Source: Streptomyces sp. NBC_00250
GTDB taxonomy: Bacteria; Actinomycetota; Actinomycetes; Streptomycetales; Streptomycetaceae
Assembly (NCBI RefSeq): GCF_036192275.1
Contig: NZ_CP108088.1
Location: 6,573,501 to 6,637,500 of the forward strand
Direction: 5' to 3'
Length of the DNA stretch: 64,000 nucleotides
The notes beneath the pieces are model-generated. The model ran no database searches, was not told the origin of the DNA, and saw only the letters and a program-made list of their open reading frames with translations. The translations under genes were made by a program, and so were the position numbers. Shown one piece after another: positions 58,965 to 64,000 of the stretch. How positions within the stretch are numbered: position 1 is the first letter of the stretch; every line of letters starts with the position of its first letter.

Positions 58965-60317
58965 GTGACCGTGAACGCTGATACCCACGCCGTCGCCAAG
59001 GCGACCTGGCGAGACCTGCCCGCGGCGCAGCAGCCCGAGTACCCCGATGCCGAGGCTCTGCGCGATGTGATCGCGGACCTCGAGTCGTATCCTCCGCTCG
59101 TCTTCGCCGGCGAGTGCGACCAGCTGCGCGCCCGGATGGGAGCCGTCGCCCGTGGCGAGGCGTTCCTGCTCCAGGGCGGCGACTGCGCCGAGGCCTTCGA
59201 CGCCGTGTCCGCCGACCACATCCGGGCCAAGCTCAAGACGCTGCTCCAGATGAGCGCCGTCCTCACCTACGCGGCCTCCGTGCCCGTGGTGAAGGTCGGC
59301 CGCATCGCCGGCCAGTACTCGAAGCCCCGCTCCAAGGGCACCGAGACCCGTGACGGGGTGACCCTGCCGACGTACCGAGGCGACTCGGTCAACGGCTTCG
59401 GCTTCGACGAGAAGTCCCGCATCCCGGACCCCGAGCGCCTGAAGCGGATGTACAACGCCTCCGCCTCCACGCTCAACCTGGTGCGCGCCTTCACCACCGG
59501 TGGCTACGCCGACCTGCGCCAGGTGCACGCCTGGAACCAGGACTTCGTGAAGTCGTCCCCCTCGGGCCAGCGCTACGAGGCGCTCGCCCGCGAGATCGAC
59601 AACGCGCTGAACTTCATGAAGGCGTGTGGCACCGACCCGGCCGAGTTCAAGGCCGTCGAGTTCTACGCCTCCCACGAGGCGCTGCTGCTCGACTACGAGG
59701 GCGCCCTCACCCGTACGGACTCGCGCACCGGCAAGCTGTACGACACCTCCGGCCACATGGTCTGGGTCGGTGAGCGCACCCGCCAGCTCGACCACGCCCA
59801 CATCGAGTTCGCCGCGCGCATCTCGAACCCGATCGGCATCAAGCTGGGCCCGACCACCTCGGTGGACGAGGCGCTGACGTACATCGACCGTCTCGACCCG
59901 GACCGCGACCCGGGACGGCTGACCTTCATCGTCCGCATGGGCGCCGACAAGGTCCGCGACAAGCTCCCCGAGCTGGTCGAGAAGGTCACCGCCTCCGGTG
60001 CGGTCGTCGCCTGGGTCACCGACCCGATGCACGGCAACACCTTCGAGGCCGCCTCCGGCCACAAGACGCGCCGCTTCGACGACGTGCTCGACGAGGTCAA
60101 GGGCTTCTTCGAGGTCCACAAGGCGCTGGGCACCCACCCGGGCGGCATCCACGTCGAGCTCACCGGTGACGACGTCACCGAGTGCGTGGGCGGCGGCGAC
60201 GAGATCTTCGTCGACGACCTGCACCAGCGCTACGAGACGGCCTGCGACCCGCGTCTCAACCGCAGCCAGTCCCTCGATCTGGCCTTCCTGGTCGCGGAGA
60301 TGTACCGCGATCAGTAA
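58965..60317 (+). CDS. aroH: Class II DAHP synthase
   Basis: First enzyme of the shikimate pathway: phosphoenolpyruvate plus erythrose 4-phosphate gives DAHP. 450 residues from GTG 58965, with TAATGT ending 7 bases upstream (leaderless). GTG 58959 and 58971 are in frame. Type II motifs: GECDQLRARM, LLQGGDCAEAF (metal Cys, about 69), KVGRIAGQYSKPRS, GHMVWVGERTRQLDHAH, IGIKLGPTT and DPMHGN. It is an aromatic-pathway gene next to the amidase and 3 kb from the anthranilate synthase. Confidence 0.95.
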   Translation: MTVNADTHAVAKATWRDLPAAQQPEYPDAEALRDVIADLESYPPLVFAGECDQLRARMGAVARGEAFLLQGGDCAEAFDAVSADHIRAKLKTLLQMSAVLTYAASVPVVKVGRIAGQYSKPRSKGTETRDGVTLPTYRGDSVNGFGFDEKSRIPDPERLKRMYNASASTLNLVRAFTTGGYADLRQVHAWNQDFVKSSPSGQRYEALAREIDNALNFMKACGTDPAEFKAVEFYASHEALLLDYEGALTRTDSRTGKLYDTSGHMVWVGERTRQLDHAHIEFAARISNPIGIKLGPTTSVDEALTYIDRLDPDRDPGRLTFIVRMGADKVRDKLPELVEKVTASGAVVAWVTDPMHGNTFEAASGHKTRRFDDVLDEVKGFFEVHKALGTHPGGIHVELTGDDVTECVGGGDEIFVDDLHQRYETACDPRLNRSQSLDLAFLVAEMYRDQ

Positions 60318-60326
60318 GTAGGTACC

Positions 60327-60373
60327 TACGACGATGGGGCGCGGATCGATGTGATCCGCGCCCCATCGTCGTA
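60327..60373 (+). terminator. Terminator of the DAHP synthase gene
   Basis: Perfect 21-bp stem (60327-60347 with 60353-60373), loop GATGT. Confidence 0.87.
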
Positions 60374-60404
60374 TCCAGGGCTTTTACGGTCCCGCGTCGC
60401 CGGG

Positions 60405-60423
60405 TAAGGTTAGGTTAGCCTAA
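60405..60423. promoter_or_regulatory. Iron box upstream of bfd
   Basis: TAAGGTTAGGTTAGCCTAA matches the 19-base DmdR/IdeR iron box TTAGGTTAGGCTAACCTAA at 16 positions. It lies 26 bases before the bfd start codon and would repress when iron is plentiful. Confidence 0.82.
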
Positions 60424-60449
60424 TCGATCACGGCGGGAGGTGAACCGCG

Positions 60450-60695
60450 TTGTACGTCTGCTCATGCTTCGGCGTTACGGAGAAGCAGGTCAAGCAGCAT
60501 GCCGACGCGGGCGCCTGCACGCCGCGCCAGATCGCGTCGGCCTGCAAGGCCGGCACGGACTGCGGTTCCTGCGTCCGTCGCATTCAGGCCATTCTCGGTC
60601 GGGGCAACTGCCCACGACGTGACCTCGTGGACCAGGGCATGCCCGCCCTGGCGGCCGACGTCGTCGAGCCCGAGGGGCTTTCCGAGGCCGCCTGA
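60450..60695 (+). CDS. bfd: Bacterioferritin-associated ferredoxin
   Basis: 81-residue 2Fe-2S protein that reduces iron in bacterioferritin to release it. The start is TTG 60450 with a strong GGGAGGTGAA site. The BFD ligands are VCSCFG near the N-terminus and TDCGSCVRR (about 37-40). An extra C-terminal tail of about 25 residues is acidic. An iron box lies at the promoter. The bfr gene converges on it 25 bases downstream. Confidence 0.95.
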   Translation: MYVCSCFGVTEKQVKQHADAGACTPRQIASACKAGTDCGSCVRRIQAILGRGNCPRRDLVDQGMPALAADVVEPEGLSEAA

Positions 60696-60720
60696 GGCCT
60701 CCGGAGCGCCGGCCGGGCTG

Positions 60721-61197
60721 TCAGCTGGGCTGCTCGATGAGCGTCGAGATGTAGAGCGCCTCACCCAGGGACTCGATCAGCTCCAGCTGCGTGTCCAGGT
60801 AGTCGATGTGGTGCTCCTCGTCGGCCAGGATCTCCTCGAAGAGGTTGGCGGACGTGATGTCCCCCTTGGCCCGCATGACCTCGATCCCGCGCTTGAGACG
60901 GTCGATCGCCTCCACCTCGACCTGGCGGTCCGCCTGGAACATCTCGGTGAGGGTCTGGCCGACCCGTACGTGGAAGAGCCGCTGGTAATTGGGCAGGCCG
61001 TCGAGCATCAGGATGCGCTCGGTCAGCTTGTCCGCGTGCTTCATCTCATCGATGGACTCTTCGCGCGTGTATTTGGCGAGCTTCGTCCACCCCTTGTTGT
61101 CCTGGATGCGGTAGTGCAGCCAGTACTGGTTGATGGCCGTCAGCTCGCCGGTCAGCTGCTCGTTGAGGAACTCGAGGACCTCGGGGTCGCCCTGCAT
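60721..61197 (-). CDS. bfr: Bacterioferritin
   Basis: 158-residue heme-containing iron-storage protein; 24-mers oxidise and store iron. ATG 61197 has AAGGAG about 12 bases upstream. Ferroxidase residues are in LTGELTAINQY (Glu 18), YTREESIDEMKHADKL (Glu 51, His 54) and in EILADEEHHIDYL (Glu 127, His 130 region). Met in DEMKHAD is the heme axial ligand. It converges with bfd, so the storage protein and its release partner are face to face. Confidence 0.96.
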   Translation of the reverse strand: MQGDPEVLEFLNEQLTGELTAINQYWLHYRIQDNKGWTKLAKYTREESIDEMKHADKLTERILMLDGLPNYQRLFHVRVGQTLTEMFQADRQVEVEAIDRLKRGIEVMRAKGDITSANLFEEILADEEHHIDYLDTQLELIESLGEALYISTLIEQPS

Positions 61198-61365
61198 CGC
61201 AGAGGCTCCTTCCACGTTGCGTGTCTACGCCGTCACTGGGCAGGATGGCCGCATCCTCGCACCCCGAATGGGGGGCGTCCAGTAAGTGCAGGCTTAGTGG
61301 GAGTTGCCCGGATCCTGCCCGGTGGGACGTCGCTTGGTCATGACCACCCCTCGCCGTCTGTCACC

Positions 61366-62019
61366 ATGGATGACATGGGTCAGCCGGAGAGCGGAGTACA
61401 CCGGGAAGCGGGGCAGCCGGATCGTTCACCGGACCTTCCGCCTGGTCAGCGGCTCCAGCGCGGCTGGCCGGTCACCCATTACGGGCCCGTCCCCAAGTTT
61501 AAGCCGGACCGCTGGGAGTTCCGCGTCTTCGGCGCGACGGCCGACGGTGACAAGCGGTGCTGGAACCACGAGGAGTTCTCGGCCCTTCCGTTCTCCACGG
61601 TCGAGGCCGATCTGCACTGCGTCACGAAATTCAGCATGCTCGGGGCCGAATGGGGTGGCGTCCCGGCCCGTACGGTGCTGGAGCTCGCCCCGCCGGCGCC
61701 GCAGGTCACCCATGTGATGGTCTGGGCCGAGTACGGCTACAGCGCCAACATGCGGCTCGCCGACTTCGCCGGGGACCGTACGATTTTCGCCACCCACAAG
61801 GACGGGGAGCTGCTCACCGCCGAGCACGGTTTCCCGCTGCGCCTGGTGGTCCCGCACCTGTACGCGTGGAAGGGCCCCAAGTGGGTCCGGGGCGTCGAGT
61901 ACATGGCCGCCGACCGCCGGGGCTTCTGGGAGGAGCGGGGCTACCACAACCTCGGCGATCCCTGGACGGAGCAGCGGTACTCGTACCAGGAGGAACCGGG
62001 AGACGGCCCGGAGCTGTAG
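61366..62019 (+). CDS. Sulfite oxidase-like molybdopterin protein
   Basis: 217 residues from ATG 61366 (MDDMGQPESG; ATG 61375 is in frame). It has the SUOX molybdopterin-binding fold only, without the dimerisation domain. Moco-ligating Cys is in ADLHCVTKFSMLG (about 89). GWPVTHYGPVPKF and KWVRGVEYMAADRRGFWEERGYHN are typical of the short cytosolic actinobacterial family. No signal peptide. Substrate unknown; related to YedY-like reductases by fold. Confidence 0.9.
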   Translation: MDDMGQPESGVHREAGQPDRSPDLPPGQRLQRGWPVTHYGPVPKFKPDRWEFRVFGATADGDKRCWNHEEFSALPFSTVEADLHCVTKFSMLGAEWGGVPARTVLELAPPAPQVTHVMVWAEYGYSANMRLADFAGDRTIFATHKDGELLTAEHGFPLRLVVPHLYAWKGPKWVRGVEYMAADRRGFWEERGYHNLGDPWTEQRYSYQEEPGDGPEL

Positions 62020-62025
62020 GCCCCG

Positions 62026-62046
62026 GACCGTCCGTCGGTCTGTTTT
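62026..62046 (+). terminator. Weak terminator after the SUOX-like gene
   Basis: 5-bp stem GACCG/CGGTC with TCCGT loop, then TGTTTT. Confidence 0.4.
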
Positions 62047-62052
62047 CGCCGT

Positions 62053-62688
62053 TCAGTGGTGGTACTGGTGGACCACCGCGTGGCCCTTGCCGCGGCCGAT
62101 CATCCACTTGTTGACCGGCGTGGTGATCACGAAGGCGGCGGCGAGCGCGATGGCGAGCACGATCCAGAAGAACGCCTCGTCGAGATGCGCGTCCATGGCG
62201 CCGGGCCAGAGGGCGATGATGCCGTTGTCGATGATCTCCATCACCGCGATGGAGAGGGTGTCGGCGGCGAGCGCCACCTTGAAGGCCGTCTTGAAATCGA
62301 CGCCGGCGGCCAGGATGCCGCGCAGGGTGAGCGCGTAGCCGAAGAAGAAGGCCAGGATGATCGCCAGGATCATCGTCTGCGTGTTGCCCCAGCCGAGCGC
62401 GGTGCCGATGACCATGCCGAGGATCTCGCCGATGGCGCAGCCGGTGAGGCAGTGCAGTGTGGCCTTGGCGGCCATGGACCAGGAGACCTTGCCGGGGGCG
62501 TGGTGAGCGCCGTGCTGGTCCTGGTGGCCACCGTGCTGCTCCTGGTGACCCTCGTGGGTCTGGTGGGTCTGGTGGCCTTCGAGTCCTGCCGTGTGGTCGG
62601 CGTGACCCTCGTGTCCGGTGTGGCCCGCGTGACCCTCGTGGCCCGTGTGGGTGCTGTGGTCGTGATGGGCGTGCGCGTCGTGCTGCAT
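62053..62688 (-). CDS. His-rich DUF4396 membrane protein
   Basis: 211 residues from ATG 62688 (GGGGGG upstream); TTG 62730 is in frame and gives 225. Residues 1-65 are one His-rich stretch (about 22 His; repeats of HEGH, HTGH, HADH, HQTH), a likely metal-binding tail. The rest is DUF4396, four or five hydrophobic helices with CLTGCAIGE near the first, and it ends in VVHQYHH. The promoter carries a CsoR-type copper operator between -35 and -10. I infer a copper-linked role in transport or storage; the family's function is unknown. Confidence 0.85.
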   Translation of the reverse strand: MQHDAHAHHDHSTHTGHEGHAGHTGHEGHADHTAGLEGHQTHQTHEGHQEQHGGHQDQHGAHHAPGKVSWSMAAKATLHCLTGCAIGEILGMVIGTALGWGNTQTMILAIILAFFFGYALTLRGILAAGVDFKTAFKVALAADTLSIAVMEIIDNGIIALWPGAMDAHLDEAFFWIVLAIALAAAFVITTPVNKWMIGRGKGHAVVHQYHH

Positions 62689-62732
62689 CGGGTGCCCCCC
62701 ATGGTCGGGTAGCGGTTCCTGCCGTTGCAAGA

Positions 62733-62761
62733 ACCGTATACCCCCCTGGGGTATTCCTCAA
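62733..62761 (-). promoter_or_regulatory. Promoter of the His-rich DUF4396 gene
   Basis: Minus strand: TTGAGG (62756-62761), 17-base spacer, TACGGT (62733-62738). The spacer contains the palindrome described separately. Confidence 0.65.
62738..62754. promoter_or_regulatory. CsoR-type (copper) operator
   Basis: ATACCCC-CCT-GGGGTAT, a perfect 7-base-arm palindrome. CsoR-family operators have this ATACCC/GGGTAT form. It fills the promoter spacer, so binding would block polymerase and copper would relieve it. Confidence 0.75.
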
Positions 62762-62773
62762 CGGGAAACCGTG

Positions 62774-63625
62774 TCAGTCCCTCAGCTTCTTGAGCAGCTC
62801 CACGTCCGCGAGGTGACCCGCCGTGCCGCCGGGCGTCTCGATGATCAGCGGCACGCCCTCGGTCGCGGGGTGGCGGAGGAGGTTCCGGAACGCGTCCTCG
62901 CCGATGTGACCCACGCCGATGTTCGCGTGCCGGTCCTTGCGGGCGCCGACGACGTCCTGGGAGTCGTTGGCGTGGATCAGCTTCAGCCGTCCCTCGCCCA
63001 CGGTCGCCACCAGCTGGTCGAGCGTCTGCGCGGCGCCGTGCGGACCGGTCAGATCGTGGCCGGCGGCGAAGATGTGGCAGGTGTCGAGGCAGATCCCCAG
63101 CTTCGGATGACGGTCGAGCGCGTCGAAGTACGGTCCGAAGTCCTCCGCGCGCGAGCAGAGCGAGAAGCCCTGCCCGGCCGTCGACTCCAGGAGCAGATCC
63201 GGATCGTCCTCGTGCGTCAGCTCGTCGAGCAGCGGCAGCAGCAGCTCCCGCACCTGCGCGAGCGCCACCGCGCGCGTGCGGCCCCCGGTCGCCGAGCCGG
63301 TGTGCACCACCACGCCCTTCGCGCCGATCTCGCGGCCCCGCCGCAACGAGTGCCGCATCGACTCCACCGACTTCTCCGCGGTGGCCTCGGTGTGGGAGCC
63401 GAAGTTGATCAGGTACGGGGCGTGGACCCAGGCCGAGATCGACTCGGCGGCGCACTCGGCGCGGAACCGTTCGTCCTGGGCGGGGTTCCCGGGCGGGGTG
63501 GCCCAGCCGCGCGGGTTGGCGACGAAGACCTGCACGGTCTCGGCGCCGAGCTCACGGGCGTAACCGAGGCCGACCGTGGCGAGGCCACCGGCCACCGGGA
63601 CATGGCCACCGACGGGGTTGCGCAT
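62774..63625 (-). CDS. nfo: Deoxyribonuclease IV (AP endonuclease)
   Basis: 283-residue endonuclease IV that cuts DNA at abasic sites in base-excision repair. TIM-barrel zinc-site motifs: VHAPYLIN, VVHTGSATG, LLLESTAGQG, GICLDTCHIFAAGHD, IHANDSQ and HANIGVGHIG, with Glu in PLIIETPG. ATG 63625 lies 6 bases after the stop of the PASTA-kinase gene, so it is probably translated from that transcript; no good ribosome site is seen. Confidence 0.95.
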   Translation of the reverse strand: MRNPVGGHVPVAGGLATVGLGYARELGAETVQVFVANPRGWATPPGNPAQDERFRAECAAESISAWVHAPYLINFGSHTEATAEKSVESMRHSLRRGREIGAKGVVVHTGSATGGRTRAVALAQVRELLLPLLDELTHEDDPDLLLESTAGQGFSLCSRAEDFGPYFDALDRHPKLGICLDTCHIFAAGHDLTGPHGAAQTLDQLVATVGEGRLKLIHANDSQDVVGARKDRHANIGVGHIGEDAFRNLLRHPATEGVPLIIETPGGTAGHLADVELLKKLRD

Positions 63626-63631
63626 CAGTTT

Positions 63632-64000
63632 CTACAGTCCCTTGATCGTGATGGTGACGACGGAGCCCTCGGGCGCGGTGGAGCCGCCCTCCACGGACTG
63701 GCTCGCGACCGTGTTGCCCAGGTAGGGGAAGGACTTCTTGATCTCCACCTCGAAGCCCTCGTCCTCCAGGGCCGTACGGGCGTCGTCGACCGACTCGCCG
63801 GTGACGTCCGGGACCTCGACGAGCCGGGGGCCCTTGGAGACGGTGAGGGTGATGGTGTCGCCCTCGGCGGCCCGGCTGCCCTCGGCGAGGGACTGGGCGG
63901 CGACGGATCCGGCGTCCTCGGGCGAGTTGATCCGCTCCGGGGCGACGACCACCTTGAGCCCCTCGTCCTGGAGCAGGGCCGTGGCATCGGCCACGGTCTC
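63632..64000 (-). CDS. PASTA-domain Ser/Thr protein kinase (3' end, runs off right edge)
   Basis: The C-terminal 122 residues only. They hold most of two PASTA repeats: ATALLQDEGLKVVVAPERINSPEDAG..TLTVSKG, then VEVPDVTGESVDDARTALEDEGFEV..VVTITIKGL. PASTA domains of PknB/Stk1-type membrane kinases bind muropeptides or lipid II outside the cell. The kinase and membrane parts lie beyond the window, so the kinase call rests on the domain arrangement and the Streptomyces gene order. A PASTA-bearing penicillin-binding protein is the alternative. Confidence 0.8.
   Translation of the reverse strand, partial: ETVADATALLQDEGLKVVVAPERINSPEDAGSVAAQSLAEGSRAAEGDTITLTVSKGPRLVEVPDVTGESVDDARTALEDEGFEVEIKKSFPYLGNTVASQSVEGGSTAPEGSVVTITIKGL

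Noticed and set aside
58812..60224. Upstream extension of the amidase frame
   Set aside because: It is the antisense of the DAHP synthase gene; the signal peptide starts at 58811.
1..64000. CRISPR arrays, insertion sequences, prophage, att sites, tRNA and rRNA
   Set aside because: Searched for by eye on both strands. No regularly spaced repeats, transposase or integrase motifs, tRNA cloverleaf ends or rRNA sequence were seen.

Overview
The window is a 64 kb piece of a Streptomyces chromosome. Coding DNA is very GC-rich, with G or C at almost every third codon position. GTG and TTG starts are common, TANNNT -10 boxes often sit 6-8 bases before a start codon, and gene content and order match the conserved core around the aa3 oxidase/bc1 locus of Streptomyces. 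I saw no insertion sequence, prophage, CRISPR array, tRNA or rRNA. This is vertically inherited core genome, not an island.

Layout. 1-9.3 kb: the 5' part of a lipoprotein HtrA-like protease, a methyltransferase, a DUF3043 membrane protein, the phage-shock pair pspA/pspAA, a NarL-type two-component system and an RND permease. 9.3-15.7 kb: nadA, an A-type Fe-S carrier, an anchored hypothetical protein, an adenosine-kinase-like PfkB sugar kinase and a cysteine desulfurase fused to a TusA domain. 16-25.4 kb: the terminal respiratory chain (ctaC-ctaD-ctaF, ctaE-qcrC-qcrA-qcrB), interrupted by an L,D-transpeptidase and an atypical receiver protein. 25.5-31.3 kb: trpD, a SAM-IV riboswitch with a class V PLP enzyme, a rhomboid protease coupled to a stand-alone Lrp ligand domain, a zinc-ribbon protein and an NYN nuclease. 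31.5-35.2 kb: two tandem NlpC/P60 hydrolases, the first behind a probable c-di-AMP riboswitch, and a lipoprotein metallopeptidase. 35.2-42.1 kb: a PadR/MATE divergent pair, a GT87 and a PimB-like mannosyltransferase, a lipoprotein and an acyl-CoA ligase. 42.3-52.9 kb: a phosphoesterase, SRPBCC protein, ArsA-like protein, DUF5304, glucokinase, an EEP nuclease, a membrane protein, an esterase, an acyltransferase, the macS/macR pair and a 2-hydroxyacid dehydrogenase. 53-64 kb: a secreted trypsin-like protease, a fused anthranilate synthase behind a Trp leader-peptide attenuator, a secreted amidase with FG-GAP-like repeats, DAHP synthase, bfd and bfr, an SUOX-like enzyme, a His-rich DUF4396 protein behind a CsoR-type operator, endonuclease IV and the PASTA end of a Ser/Thr kinase.

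Themes. Energy metabolism (cta/qcr, Fe-S supply, NAD synthesis), aromatic amino acid supply (trpD, anthranilate synthase, DAHP synthase) and cell-envelope growth (L,D-transpeptidase, NlpC/P60, amidase, PIM mannosyltransferases, psp, PASTA kinase) dominate. Regulation is unusually readable: two riboswitches, one Trp attenuator, an iron box, a copper-type operator, a PadR palindrome, an unexplained palindrome over the ctaE promoter, an ECF-type promoter before pspA, and many hairpin terminators between convergent genes.

The most interesting leads are the ctaE palindrome, the His-rich DUF4396 gene with its copper-type operator, the mutually exclusive hairpins behind the SAM-IV aptamer, the Lys-less ArsA-like protein and the branched inverted repeat at 20512-20608. 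None is a large new system. They are regulatory or single-gene novelties in a conserved region.
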